Notes: a model not told the origin generated them from the letters alone. Positions 42,750 through 52,795 are shown, counted from the first letter of the stretch. The stretch is 64,000 nt of DNA from Robertkochia marina (GCF_004799345.1 NZ_SSMC01000001.1:1364001-1428000), one strand, 5' to 3'. Program-made: numbers and translations.

Positions 42750-43425
42750 TATTCATTGCAATTAACTGTACCTGGAATAGGGGTTGTATGGCAATTACCC
42801 TAACACAATGACCATTGTTATAGTGAAAAATATTTCGGCCACCATTAGGAAGGGTTACCAGGTATTTGTCTTGAGCGATCTTGTGTACACGACTGAACTC
42901 TTGGTGATTGTCACAATACACTTCCATGCCGTCATAGGGTTCCTTAAAGTAAAGGGTGATCAGGTTGGTTGAAATGGGAGCGTCAGGCAATTCAATGGTT
43001 TGGTTACCCCTTGAGGCCCGATAACGCCCCTTGGAATAGTGAAGAAGTATCCTGGGTTTTGCACTTCCGTTGATACTTCTGTTGATCTCAGAAAACTGAA
43101 GCTTTTCTTCGTGATAAACACTGTTTTCGCGGGCTTCAATCTCAATTTCACGTATAAATTTGAACTTGATTTGGTTTTCAGCCTTATAGTAAGTACTGTC
43201 GTTTCTAACTATTCGCTGCATATCAATCTTTCCTAAAGTTTTATTTCCTTTTAGAACCTTAAAAGAGAGATGCTTGTTTTGGCTTTGAAGGGGGGTAAGA
43301 GCAGATAAAAGGAAACAAAGTAAAAAGGAGATATTTCTTTCGGGGCGGCTGATCCTTTGCGACTTAGTTTTACCGGTCCCCCTGAGAAGTCTTCTTACAT
43401 ATAATATTACCAGGACCCAGATCAT
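42742..43425 (-). CDS. Secreted or anchored protein, DUF6134-like
   Basis: 227 aa. The annotated frame starts MIWVLVILYVRRLLRG; an internal hydrophobic stretch NISFLLCFLLSALTPLQSQ looks like a signal peptide with cleavage after SQ, but no in-frame ATG directly precedes it. The mature part (KVLKGNKTLGKIDMQRIVRND) is a beta-rich domain similar to DUF6134 proteins; that match is by eye. First gene of the operon with CPBP, epimerase and SDR genes. Confidence 0.55.
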   Translation of the reverse strand: MIWVLVILYVRRLLRGTGKTKSQRISRPERNISFLLCFLLSALTPLQSQNKHLSFKVLKGNKTLGKIDMQRIVRNDSTYYKAENQIKFKFIREIEIEARENSVYHEEKLQFSEINRSINGSAKPRILLHYSKGRYRASRGNQTIELPDAPISTNLITLYFKEPYDGMEVYCDNHQEFSRVHKIAQDKYLVTLPNGGRNIFHYNNGHCVRVIAIQPLFQVQLIAMNNE

Positions 43426-43719
43426 GATCGTTTTAGTTTAGTTTTAACTGCCGTTATCTTCAGAATTTCCTGTTTGAAGAAGAACAGAAGGCAACGCCTG
43501 ATTGAAATTAATTTGGATCGAAATTATATATAGCCGGGAAAGAAGGGGTCCCGGAAAGATGATTTTCAATAAAATAGGAGAAATGAGAAACTATTTGAAA
43601 TGGCCGATAAAGTGGATTTTACCTGCTTAGAGCCTGAAAATATCTAATGATTGGACCTGTTTTTTTTATGGAGAAGGATGAGGTCCGGATACTATGAATT
43701 TCAATAATCCCGGAACAGA

Positions 43720-44832
43720 TCAAAGGTTTTTATTTCGAAAAGAAGATGGGGTTTCTCCGGTATATTTTTTAAAGGCCGAGTAAAAGGAAGACTTGGAATT
43801 AAAGCCACATTCAAGCCCAATGGCAACAACCGTATAGTCTTGGAACTCCTCATTTTTAAGATATTTTTTGGCTTCAGCCACGCGAAATTCGTTGATATAA
43901 TCAGCGAAATGTTTGCCCGCCATTTGGTTAATGATCTGTGATGTATAATTAGAACTTATTCCTATATCTCCAGCCAGGTTGTCCAGGCTGTACAGGGGGT
44001 TTAAAAAAGGTTTTTTCTCTTTCATAAAACGATCGATCTCCTGCAGTTTTTCCTCTTGTTTTCCTCCAAACTGGTAAACCGAATTATTTAGCCTGCTACT
44101 TTCTTGAGCCTGGATAAGGCTTCTTAACTGAAGCCTGTTCTGATTGATGGAAAATTTAATGAAGCCGCGGTAACCCAGGTAATATAGTAAGACGGAACTG
44201 CTTATCTGTAAAGGGTATTTGATAAAATTATTGTCAGCATCTAAATTGAGGTTAACGGCAATAAATGATAACCAGAGGAAAATAACGAGGAATCCCATAT
44301 AAACAAATTTTCGCAGCCAGAGTACGTCCTGATAGTAAAGCTCCGAAATGGCAAATTTACCGGGATTGAAAATGATCTTTATGATCAAATAGAAAAAGTA
44401 AATACTGTAACAAGCATTAATGAGTTCTACCGAATGGTCGAAAGTATTAACAATGTCTTCCCGGCCAGGAGTGAAATAAAGAATTAGCCCCGTCCATATA
44501 ATAAGTTCAATGCAAAAAATTATCGTGGTGATCCTGAAGTAGCTTTTAACTTTGTCTGCAAGTCCGAGAAAGTTAATGGTAAATGCATAAAATGAAGGCA
44601 GAATGAAAAAATACCAGGGTACATGAAAGTTTCTCAGAAAATTATTATCGAAAATAAGGCCTTTTTCAATAAGGTAGGCCTGAAGATTGTTTAGGGAAAG
44701 AAACAAGACCACCAGGTTCAGATAAACAACAGGTTTTTCGATCTTTTTCCTCATGGTGAAGGTGACGAAAATAAATAACCCTCCCTGAATAATTCCTGCC
44801 AGTAGGATAAAGTTTACAATTTCGGCTATCAT
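43720..44832 (-). CDS. Membrane-anchored AraC-family regulator
   Basis: 370 aa. The N-terminal 220 residues hold six to seven predicted membrane helices (for example NFILLAGIIQGGLFIFV and PVVYLNLVVLFLSL). The C-terminal 100 residues are an AraC-type DNA-binding domain (LDNLAGDIGISSNYTSQIIN; CGFNSKSSFYSAFKKYTGETPSSFR). It is probably a one-component membrane regulator. It is divergent from the two-component sensor at 45102 and may control it or an unlinked locus. Confidence 0.87.
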   Translation of the reverse strand: MIAEIVNFILLAGIIQGGLFIFVTFTMRKKIEKPVVYLNLVVLFLSLNNLQAYLIEKGLIFDNNFLRNFHVPWYFFILPSFYAFTINFLGLADKVKSYFRITTIIFCIELIIWTGLILYFTPGREDIVNTFDHSVELINACYSIYFFYLIIKIIFNPGKFAISELYYQDVLWLRKFVYMGFLVIFLWLSFIAVNLNLDADNNFIKYPLQISSSVLLYYLGYRGFIKFSINQNRLQLRSLIQAQESSRLNNSVYQFGGKQEEKLQEIDRFMKEKKPFLNPLYSLDNLAGDIGISSNYTSQIINQMAGKHFADYINEFRVAEAKKYLKNEEFQDYTVVAIGLECGFNSKSSFYSAFKKYTGETPSSFRNKNL

Positions 44833-45101
44833 TCCTGTATTTCTTGCTATTTAAAGTTAATTGATTTTCTGAAATAATTATCAAACTATTTCTATAAGAA
44901 ACAGTAAATGAGTGCTTTATGTTTTTTTGTTTGTCGATGATCTTTGATAAAAGTTTAATACAATTGACAAATTTGTGAACGTCTAAGCGTCAATAAATCA
45001 GTAAATTAGTGTTGATTTGAGCAGGTCTTTTGAAGTTGCGATGGGTTGGTTCGTTGATTATTAAGGTCCGGGGAGTGATCTGTTCGCATTTAGCTGTTCT
45101 A

Positions 45102-48100
45102 GTGAAACTGTTCTGCACAACATTTAAGTATGTTACCCTGTTCCTCATCTTTATAATGGGGACGATTTTCAGTACCCAATTAAATGCCCAGTTCTGGCAA
45201 AAAGACACCATTACCTATAAACACCTTACAAGAAAGGAAGGATTAACTGCAACGGATGTCTATCAGGGCTATAAAGACTCTCAAGGGTACCTGTGGTTTA
45301 TTACTGATCATGGCTTAACACGTTATGACGGAATTGATTTTAAAAAGTTTCTCCACGATCCCTTAGATGAATATTCCCTGCCCGATAACAATGTAATGGC
45401 CATCGTTGAAGATCAACACTCAGATCTTTGGATAGCTAACCTTAAGGGCGTTTGTTTTTATGAAAGAAAAACAGGCAGATTCATTAAAGTGGAGATACCC
45501 GGATTTGATCCCGGAATTAATAATCTTATCCCTTCTATGACGGTAGATACTAGTGGAAATATCTGGTTAGCTACCCAGAATTCAGGAATTTTTCGAATAA
45601 GCAGGCGGGAGGACGGTACCTTGAGCTCTGAGCAGTTTTTGGGAGATAAGGGTATAAATTATGTTTATGCCAGTGCCCGAGATACATTGTGGTATGCAGA
45701 CTATGAGGGGTATACGTATATGTGCCCATTGCGAACCGGAGATAAACCGGGTCGGGAACCGCTATTTCAGGCCGGAAAAACGTTGACATGGTTTTATTAC
45801 GAATACGGGCCCTATATTTTCAGTTCTCATCCCGATGGGTTGTATGCCTACCATAAGCAAAAAGGTACTGTTGATGAGATACTTTTCGGGGCTGAACAAA
45901 AGCGTTTGATGGTTGGTAAAATTGTAAAGGAGAAAGGATCAACTGCTTGGGTAGCCACCAACATGGGAATCTGGTTAGTAGATCTTGAATCTGGCGAGAC
46001 CATGAATCATCTGCCGAAGGAGAGCGAAGATACATATGGAGTGATCGACGATTTTGTTACCAATCTCATCAGGTATGATGAGGAAACCCTGGTGGCATCG
46101 ACTCCCAAGGGGGTTACCTTGATCGATTTCAATAAGAATGTATTTAGTATACTTCGTCAGGATAAGAAGTCACTTAGTTCGCTTTATGGTAATCATATTA
46201 AAGATGTCATTCAATACAATGAGGAAATGTGGCTTGCCTTAAATGACGGTGGTATTAATTACATCAATAAGGAAGAATCCTTTTATTTTCCTCCTTCACT
46301 TTTAACAAATGATGATAGCAACGTAAAAAATGGTGTTCAGGCCCTGACTCTAGATACATTGCAAAACAGGCTTTGGTATGCTACACGTTCCGGACTCGGG
46401 TTTGCAGATCTTATAGAGTTTGATCCCGGCAATCCGGAATTTTATTACTTTGAGCTTGATGGTGATGCTGATTTTGTTGAGCGCAATGAACTGATCAATG
46501 AGATCAAAATAGATGCTTTCGGTATTCTGTGGGGAGTTAGCAGAGGTGCCGGGCTCTTCAGTGTTAAAAAGGATGGAGATGAGCCGCTATTCATGCGTAC
46601 TTATAGTCAGCTCATTCCTAAGAACACTACACGGTCAAACGGCTATCTGTTTACACTCGAAATACAAAATGACAGCATTCTTTGGGCAGGTGCTCTTGAT
46701 GGCATGAGACGCATTGGGTTTAAGGGTCAGGAGCTTAAGGAAAGTGTATTTGAGCACTTTGGCAGGTGGGTTAATACGTCAGAGGTTTCCGGCGATCTCA
46801 TTGAAATAGGAGATATTCTCATTGATAGTAAGAATAGGGTATGGGTAGGCATGAATAACGGACTTGGTCTCTATGAAGAAAAGACCAATACATTTCGTGC
46901 CTGGTCTAGTTTTGCACATGTTTATAGCCCAAGGGTAAAAAACCTACTGGAAGATCAAAATGGAAATTTATGGCTTACTACCAGCCAGGGGTTGTTTGAA
47001 TTTGACCCGGAAACGGAAACCTTTACTATTCATGCACCAGGGGGGAAGACTCCGATCACGAAATATGAATTCCATTCGGGCTTTGTAAATCCAAACGGGA
47101 CTGTTTTACTCGGAACATATGATGGGCTGCTGTATTTTACACCCTCAGACACTTATGGAGAAGCTGATTTGGGAAATATTTTTGTTTCTAACCTTAGGCT
47201 AAGAGATAGTTTGGTAACGTATATGAATGGGGTAGGAATTGAATATCTGGGGTATCGGGAGAACGATCCGGAAATAAAGCTCTCTGAAGGTGATTTACCG
47301 GTAGTCATGGAGTTTAACCGCATTGCCATTGCTTCAGACCGAAAAGATTCATTCATCCACCGTTTACTTCCCAATACATCTTCCTGGAACAAGTTGACAG
47401 GAAATGAAATTCAACTGATCGACCTGGAGCCCGGAAGCTATACGCTGGAAGTTAGTACGATGAGTACCCGGGGACAGGTTTCTGGTACACCACTTGTTTT
47501 ACACCTGAACATGGCTGCAGTATGGTACAAAACCACCCTTGCTTATGTAGTTTATTGTGCATTGCTCTTATTGCTCATTACCGGGTTTTACCGAATTCGT
47601 TTAAACAGGAAGATAGCCAGGGCAGAGCGTCAAAAATTGCTGGAGATTAACGAGATGAAGGATGATTTTTTCGCCAATATCACCCATGATTTCAGAACCC
47701 CGCTTACCGTGATCATGGGGATGACCGAAACCCTCAAAGGGAAATTGACTTTATCCTCAGAAAAAAGCTTTTTGAAAGGGCTGGATATGATCGAAAGGAA
47801 TGGAAGTATGCTGTTGAAAATGGTCAATGATATTCTTGATCTCTCTAAAGACAACCGGGGTGTAATGACAGGAGAAATGGTTCATCAAGACATAGTGTTC
47901 TTTGTGCGTTATCTATGTGAAGGCTTTCAATCGCTGGCTCGTGTAAAAAATGTTGATTTAATATTGAAGACATCCCATCAGGAAATTTGGATGGATATGG
48001 ATCCATCGAAAACAGCAGCGATACTCAGAAACCTGATCTCCAATGCTCTTAAATTCACACCAGCCGGAGGTAGTATTACTGTACAATTGGATAAAACCGA

Positions 48101-49205
48101 CCGGGATCTTGAAATAAGGGTGATCGATACCGGAGTTGGTATGGAGAAGGATCTTCTTGAGAAGATCTTTGATCGTTATTTTACCACTGCTCCCGCAACT
48201 CACGTTGGGAGTAAAGCACATTCCGGGATCGGATTAGCCATGGTGCGCCAATATGTCCGACTTTTATCGGGAGAAGTGAGTGTTAGGAGTAATCCCGGTA
48301 AGGGAAGTGAATTCTCTGTGTGTTTGCCGTTGTTGACCAATGCCGATAAAGTAAGCAAAAAAGAAGTGCTTCAAAGAGCTTTTGGTATTGAGCATACTGC
48401 TGGTTACAAAGATCACTACCCAGGTACTGATCAACCTCGTGAAAAATCTGAAGGAAATCTCAGGGTTTTAGTGATCGAAGATAATAAGGATGTGTGCCAT
48501 TATATTGAAACGATCCTTGACTCCCGTTACGACCTCTTTTTTGAACATCACGGTACTGCCGGGGTGCAAACTGCCCTGGAAGAGATCCCTGATATCATTC
48601 TGAGTGATGTTTCCATGCCGGGGCTTGATGGCTTTCAGCTCTGTGAACAATTACGAAATGACAGAAGAACAGATCATATACCCATCATCCTTTTGACTGC
48701 CAGAGCCGCAGATAAGGATCGCCTTACGGGCCTTCAGGCCGGAGCCGATGCCTATCTTACCAAACCTTTTATTCCGGAAGAACTACTCCTTAGGATAAAC
48801 AAGCTCCTGGAACAGCGGGAGCGTTTACGGGAGAAATTTGCAGTGCCCGGGTTGAAGTTTGAGGGTAGGGCACCTGAAGAGCGATTTATAAACCAGGTTG
48901 TGGAGTATGTGGAGGAAGATCTGTCAGATACCGGTTTCGGACCCGATGCCCTGGCTGAGAAAATGAATTTGAGTACCTCCCAACTCTACCGCAAGATCAA
49001 GAACCTAACCGGGCGATCTACAGCCCTGTATATTCGTGCAATTCGCTTACAACACGCCCGGACTCTCTTAAATAAGACCGACCTCACTGTTGCTGAGGTA
49101 GGTTATCACTGCGGGTTCAGTGATGCTTCCTGGTTTTCTAAATGCTTCAAGAAAGAATTCGGTGTATCTCCAAGTGAATTGACCAATTTAGGGGAAACCC
49201 TTTAG
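45102..49205 (+). CDS. Hybrid two-component system regulator (HTCS) with AraC output
   Basis: 1367 aa from GTG, chosen because it begins a good signal peptide (KLFCTTFKYVTLFLIF, cleavage after LNAQ); a TTG at 45030 is also possible. Order: periplasmic two-bladed Reg_prop propeller and Y_Y_Y domain (about 30-800), a membrane helix (TLAYVVYCALLLLLITGF), histidine kinase with H862 in THDFRTPLT, ATPase (DTGVGM), receiver with D1169 (SDVSMPG) and C-terminal AraC domain. HTCS proteins usually sense glycans, but the adjacent genes encode a MauG-type protein and small secreted proteins. Confidence 0.9.
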   Translation: MKLFCTTFKYVTLFLIFIMGTIFSTQLNAQFWQKDTITYKHLTRKEGLTATDVYQGYKDSQGYLWFITDHGLTRYDGIDFKKFLHDPLDEYSLPDNNVMAIVEDQHSDLWIANLKGVCFYERKTGRFIKVEIPGFDPGINNLIPSMTVDTSGNIWLATQNSGIFRISRREDGTLSSEQFLGDKGINYVYASARDTLWYADYEGYTYMCPLRTGDKPGREPLFQAGKTLTWFYYEYGPYIFSSHPDGLYAYHKQKGTVDEILFGAEQKRLMVGKIVKEKGSTAWVATNMGIWLVDLESGETMNHLPKESEDTYGVIDDFVTNLIRYDEETLVASTPKGVTLIDFNKNVFSILRQDKKSLSSLYGNHIKDVIQYNEEMWLALNDGGINYINKEESFYFPPSLLTNDDSNVKNGVQALTLDTLQNRLWYATRSGLGFADLIEFDPGNPEFYYFELDGDADFVERNELINEIKIDAFGILWGVSRGAGLFSVKKDGDEPLFMRTYSQLIPKNTTRSNGYLFTLEIQNDSILWAGALDGMRRIGFKGQELKESVFEHFGRWVNTSEVSGDLIEIGDILIDSKNRVWVGMNNGLGLYEEKTNTFRAWSSFAHVYSPRVKNLLEDQNGNLWLTTSQGLFEFDPETETFTIHAPGGKTPITKYEFHSGFVNPNGTVLLGTYDGLLYFTPSDTYGEADLGNIFVSNLRLRDSLVTYMNGVGIEYLGYRENDPEIKLSEGDLPVVMEFNRIAIASDRKDSFIHRLLPNTSSWNKLTGNEIQLIDLEPGSYTLEVSTMSTRGQVSGTPLVLHLNMAAVWYKTTLAYVVYCALLLLLITGFYRIRLNRKIARAERQKLLEINEMKDDFFANITHDFRTPLTVIMGMTETLKGKLTLSSEKSFLKGLDMIERNGSMLLKMVNDILDLSKDNRGVMTGEMVHQDIVFFVRYLCEGFQSLARVKNVDLILKTSHQEIWMDMDPSKTAAILRNLISNALKFTPAGGSITVQLDKTDRDLEIRVIDTGVGMEKDLLEKIFDRYFTTAPATHVGSKAHSGIGLAMVRQYVRLLSGEVSVRSNPGKGSEFSVCLPLLTNADKVSKKEVLQRAFGIEHTAGYKDHYPGTDQPREKSEGNLRVLVIEDNKDVCHYIETILDSRYDLFFEHHGTAGVQTALEEIPDIILSDVSMPGLDGFQLCEQLRNDRRTDHIPIILLTARAADKDRLTGLQAGADAYLTKPFIPEELLLRINKLLEQRERLREKFAVPGLKFEGRAPEERFINQVVEYVEEDLSDTGFGPDALAEKMNLSTSQLYRKIKNLTGRSTALYIRAIRLQHARTLLNKTDLTVAEVGYHCGFSDASWFSKCFKKEFGVSPSELTNLGETL

Positions 49206-49407
49206 ATCCGGAGGTCTGCAAAAGCTTTTGCAATAATACTCCATTAAATTGCACGAATACTACCATACATTTCCTTGTTCTCCCGCTAATTTTATTTCAT
49301 AAAAATTCGTTTCAGAATTTATTCTTATTAAGACCGCGTTCCCCGTTCTTCCGGTTAAAGGCCGACCTGTGTTAGGGTAGTATTTCTAACCAATAAATAA
49401 TAATGTC

Positions 49408-50124
49408 ATGAAAAAAGTTAGTTTTTTAATGTCCGTTTTAATGCTCCTGGTCTTTACCGCGTGTAGTGAAAATGTGGGTGCGGAATTACCGGAACAGGAG
49501 GAGGTTTCTGAGGTGTACCTTGGCGCATTTAGTGCCTTTTTTAATAACACCAATAATAAAGGTGTTCTCAATAAATCCGGAGATGTTCAGCCCTTACAGG
49601 ATATCAATGATGGTTTTAGTCTCATGTCTCTGGATGATGCACAATCAACCATAAAGCGCACTTCAAACGGAGTAAGTGTAAAGTTCAGTGCTGAAAATTA
49701 TTCTTTTGATGCAGAGGGGCATGCTGTTACCCTGTGGTTCGTGGCCATAAGGGCCGGAGAGGCATTCCCGTATCATGTATCAAATGTAGGGGGGCACGTG
49801 ATCGGTAAAAATGGTAAAATTAATATAAGTGGTTTCGTAAAGAAAGGAGATGAGAGTAACCTCTTCGATGTTACTGATTTACCTTTTGATATCAATGGTC
49901 CCAAAGATTTCACGAACCCTGATGTTGATATTGCAAGTTCAGCATTGGAGAACCCAATGACCGATTCCTTTCTCATTTTAACCAAAACCCATGGTGAATT
50001 AGATCCGGGGAATGTGCCCATGCAACTCATGGATTTGTATGGAGGTTGTGAAGGCGATCCTGATGGAGCCGGTCCTGCTGCACCATGCTACGAGTTCCTT
50101 CAGGCATTTCATGCGGGCTCCTGA
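49408..50124 (+). CDS. Secreted lipoprotein of unknown function
   Basis: 238 aa. Signal peptide with lipobox VFTAC, so a lipoprotein. The region AVTLWFVAIRAGE and the later DSFLILTKTHGELDPGNVPMQ...GGCEG resemble a marine extracellular family with AVT(L/I)W and a GGC..C ending. The function of that family is unknown to me. It lies 203 bp downstream of the HTCS gene and 116 bp before the MauG-type gene and may be part of the HTCS target set. Confidence 0.65.
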   Translation: MKKVSFLMSVLMLLVFTACSENVGAELPEQEEVSEVYLGAFSAFFNNTNNKGVLNKSGDVQPLQDINDGFSLMSLDDAQSTIKRTSNGVSVKFSAENYSFDAEGHAVTLWFVAIRAGEAFPYHVSNVGGHVIGKNGKINISGFVKKGDESNLFDVTDLPFDINGPKDFTNPDVDIASSALENPMTDSFLILTKTHGELDPGNVPMQLMDLYGGCEGDPDGAGPAAPCYEFLQAFHAGS

Positions 50125-50177
50125 TTTATCAGGAATACTACGCAATATAATTTAAGATAAGCAATCCAACCAACCAG

Positions 50178-50228
50178 ACCGTCACTGTCTTCCCGGTACA
50201 GTTACCCTTTTTTGATAGTGACGGTTTT
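50178..50228 (+). terminator. Stem-loop before the MauG-type gene
   Basis: ACCGTCACT (50178-50186) pairs with AGTGACGGT (50217-50225); a 30-nt loop separates them and TTTTAT follows. It ends 12 bp before the MauG-type ATG at 50241. It could terminate the lipoprotein transcript or act in the leader of the next gene. Confidence 0.5.
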
Positions 50229-50240
50229 ATACACCATGCC

Positions 50241-51584
50241 ATGTTCCCAATTACAAAAAACATCGTCTGGCTCATTTGTTGCTCAGGTTTTTTAGTGGCC
50301 TGTAGTTCAGACGATACGACCATAGATACACCATCAGAAGATACAGTCTTGCAAGAGCAATTGGAAACGCTGTACGGGAGTCTTTCTGAGCTCATCCTGC
50401 CCGAAAGTGATCAGTATTCCGAGATACCGGCAGACCCTTCCAACCTTATCACAGCAGAAAAGGTCTTGTTGGGCAAACACCTTTTTCACGAAACCGCTTT
50501 AGGTGTATTACCTAAAAAGGAGGTTGGAAAGGCTACGTATTCCTGTGCCAGTTGTCACCATAGCGAAGCCGGGTTCCAGGCCGGGGTCATCCAGGGAATA
50601 GGAGAGGGTGGCATCGGATTTGGGTTGAAGGGAGAAACCCGCCATAATTCGGTCGAATACCAGACCGAAGAACTCGATGTACAGCCCATTCGTAGTCCCA
50701 GTATACTTAACGTAGCTTACCAGGAGGTGATGCTTTGGAACGGACAATTTGGAGCCCTGGGAATTAACGAAGGAACCCAGGCATCCTGGAGTGCAGGAAC
50801 TCCCAAAGAAAAGAACAACCTGGGGTTTTCAGGGGTAGAGACCCAAGCCATTGCCGCAATAGATGTCCATCGTTTAGATATCCCCATGGAATTGATCAAT
50901 AACACAGCCTATAAATCGCTCTTTGATCAGGCTTTCCCCGATGCTCCTCCGGAAGAACGCTACACAAAAATAAATGCAGGGCTGGCAATTGCGGCTTATG
51001 AGCGTACTGTGTTACCCACACAGGCACCTTTTCAAAAATGGCTTAAGGGGGAACGTAGGACCATGAGTGAAAAGGAACTTGCAGGAGCCAGCCTTTTTTA
51101 CGGAAAAGCCAATTGTTACCAGTGCCATTCAGGCCCCGGGATGAACGGGATGAGCTTTCATAATCTTGGTATGTCTGACCTTTCAGGGACAGGCGTACAC
51201 GGAGAAATAGATGAGGAAACCAAGATGGGAAGGGGAGGGTTCAGCCTGAATCCTCAGGATAATTTTATGTTCAAAACCCCACAGCTGTACAATTTGAAGG
51301 ATGTTAAATTTTTGGGCCACGGAGGTGGTTTCAGCTCTGTCGAAGAAGTGATACGATATAAGAATAAGGCAATCGCTCAGAATGCTGCAGCGCAAGGCGG
51401 ACAGCTTTCGCCCTTGTTTATTCCACTGAATCTGACAGAGGAGGAAATAACTCAATTAGTAGCTTTCGTAGAGAATGCCCTTTACGACCCCAACCTGGAG
51501 CGCTACGTTCCGGAAGCATTACCCAGTGGCCACTGTTTTCCCAATGCCGATACCCAGTCGAAAATAGATCTCGGGTGTGAGTGA
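50241..51584 (+). CDS. MauG/cytochrome c peroxidase-type dihaem protein
   Basis: 447 aa. Two haem-binding motifs: C102xxC105H106 (CASCH) and C292xxC295H296 (CYQCH). The signal peptide has lipobox LVACS. The layout is that of bacterial dihaem peroxidases and MauG-like enzymes, which reduce H2O2 or oxidise protein substrates in the periplasm. It shares a promoterless-looking context with the upstream lipoprotein gene. A substrate cannot be predicted; the adjacent small secreted proteins are candidates. Confidence 0.9.
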   Translation: MFPITKNIVWLICCSGFLVACSSDDTTIDTPSEDTVLQEQLETLYGSLSELILPESDQYSEIPADPSNLITAEKVLLGKHLFHETALGVLPKKEVGKATYSCASCHHSEAGFQAGVIQGIGEGGIGFGLKGETRHNSVEYQTEELDVQPIRSPSILNVAYQEVMLWNGQFGALGINEGTQASWSAGTPKEKNNLGFSGVETQAIAAIDVHRLDIPMELINNTAYKSLFDQAFPDAPPEERYTKINAGLAIAAYERTVLPTQAPFQKWLKGERRTMSEKELAGASLFYGKANCYQCHSGPGMNGMSFHNLGMSDLSGTGVHGEIDEETKMGRGGFSLNPQDNFMFKTPQLYNLKDVKFLGHGGGFSSVEEVIRYKNKAIAQNAAAQGGQLSPLFIPLNLTEEEITQLVAFVENALYDPNLERYVPEALPSGHCFPNADTQSKIDLGCE

Positions 51585-51673
51585 AATAATAACCCACTCA
51601 TCCGGTTAAATTGGTAATAGCAAATCTGCAGCAAAAATATAAGTAAAAAGAACAACCAATAAATTTGATAAAA

Positions 51674-52321
51674 ATGAAGAACCTAAAAAAAATAGTAACA
51701 GTCATTTTAGCGGTGCTCCTGATTTACGGGTTCACCAGTAAGAGTGAAGAATTACCAGATCTTAATGCAACTCAGTCTTTAATGAATAATAACAGGACGG
51801 ACATAAATGAAGAGCCTCCATCTCAGTCTGCCGTTTATATAGTCCGAGAAGAGGTGGAGGGTCGTTTTGCCATAACCCTTGTAGATAATGAAAACAATTT
51901 AGTGGCTACCATTGGTTATCCTGAGGTGCTGCCAACGTATTGTGGTGGAGGTGTACCCGATGACAGGGTGGCGGTACAACAGGTTAATCACCCTAAAAAA
52001 GATGACCGCATTCATGAACTCATAAAAGGAGAGATGACCGTCAAAGTATTTCAGGGGCCACTGGATACGGAGGATTTTTCGGTTTGGTGCCCGTTCTTTG
52101 AATCCCCACCTCTTTTGGCCGAAGGTAATGTAAGGGTACATTCGACCATGGATGAAAAGTCCTCTAAATGGAAGTGGAATGTTCACTTTCAGGGTAGCCT
52201 TTCTTCCCCGGATAATGAAAAGAAGAAGGTAAATGCAAAAGTGAAGTATGAATGGAGAGAGGGTGATCCACCCGGTACTTTGATCGATCTCGTTAAAGAG
52301 GTAAGGATATCATTGAAATGA
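51674..52321 (+). CDS. Secreted protein of unknown function
   Basis: 215 aa from ATG 51674 (a TTG at 51665 is the longer option). An N-terminal hydrophobic segment (IVTVILAVLLIYGF) is a signal peptide or anchor. The rest is beta-rich with two Cys (PTYCGGGV and VWCPF). No recognisable family. It follows the MauG-type gene by 89 bp on the same strand and may be its partner. Confidence 0.55.
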   Translation: MKNLKKIVTVILAVLLIYGFTSKSEELPDLNATQSLMNNNRTDINEEPPSQSAVYIVREEVEGRFAITLVDNENNLVATIGYPEVLPTYCGGGVPDDRVAVQQVNHPKKDDRIHELIKGEMTVKVFQGPLDTEDFSVWCPFFESPPLLAEGNVRVHSTMDEKSSKWKWNVHFQGSLSSPDNEKKKVNAKVKYEWREGDPPGTLIDLVKEVRISLK

Positions 52322-52424
52322 CCTTTTCCGTCAACGACATGGTACAACCACCCCTGCTTAAGAAGAAGGGGTAAGTTTCAATTCCGAAACTTTCTATTGT
52401 ACTTGAAGGCATTGAGGAAGATTA

Positions 52425-52465
52425 GGGAGACCTGTCTGCCGTGGCATGCCGGGCAGGTCGCCACG
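52425..52465 (+). repeat. 41-bp palindromic repeat, copy 2
   Basis: 38/41 identical to the inverted copy at 5672-5712. Contains the stem-loop ACCTGTCTGCC...GGGCAGGT. It lies 9 bp before 63-bp repeat copy D. Confidence 0.7.
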
Positions 52466-52474
52466 TCGCCTTTA

Positions 52475-52537
52475 CCAGCGCGCCAGCTGGCTCCTTCGCT
52501 AAAAACAGCCACTGGCTGTTTTTTACACGCTCGGTCC
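52475..52537 (+). repeat. 63-bp interspersed palindromic repeat, copy D
   Basis: Plus-strand copy with GCGCGCCAGCTGGC at the 5' side and the hairpin AAAAACAGCC-ACT-GGCTGTTTTT in the centre. The same 63-bp length as copies A, B and C. Confidence 0.75.
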
Positions 52538-52795
52538 CTCGCGAAGACGAAGAACCACCCCACCCGCAAAGCGGGTACCCCTCCTTGGAAAGGAGGGGGT
52601 ATATTCCATATTCAAAATTGGATTTTTAATAGGAATTCATTCTATAAAAAGATTCTTTCTCCTTCCCCTATGAGGGGAAGGTGGCGCAGCCGGAAGGGGT
52701 GTGCTTAAGGTTTACTTCGATTATCTTTAATGGTAGTACTTGCCCAAACCAGTCCCTCAAACCATGCCTGAGGCAGGCAGGCTCGTCCCTCGAAC

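Larger units (their letters stand above)
52322..52795. other. Intergenic region rich in repeats
   Basis: 474 bp between convergent genes. It holds the 41-bp repeat copy 2 (52425-52465) and 63-bp repeat copy D (52475-52537). Further hairpins follow: CCCGC-AAA-GCGGG and CCTCC...GGAGG around 52564-52600, and CTTCCCC-TATGA-GGGGAAG around 52661-52682. No gene is supported. Confidence 0.7.

Noticed and set aside
52397-52708. 103-codon ORF in the repeat-rich spacer
   Set aside because: It reads through the 41-bp and 63-bp repeats; composition is that of repeats, not a gene.
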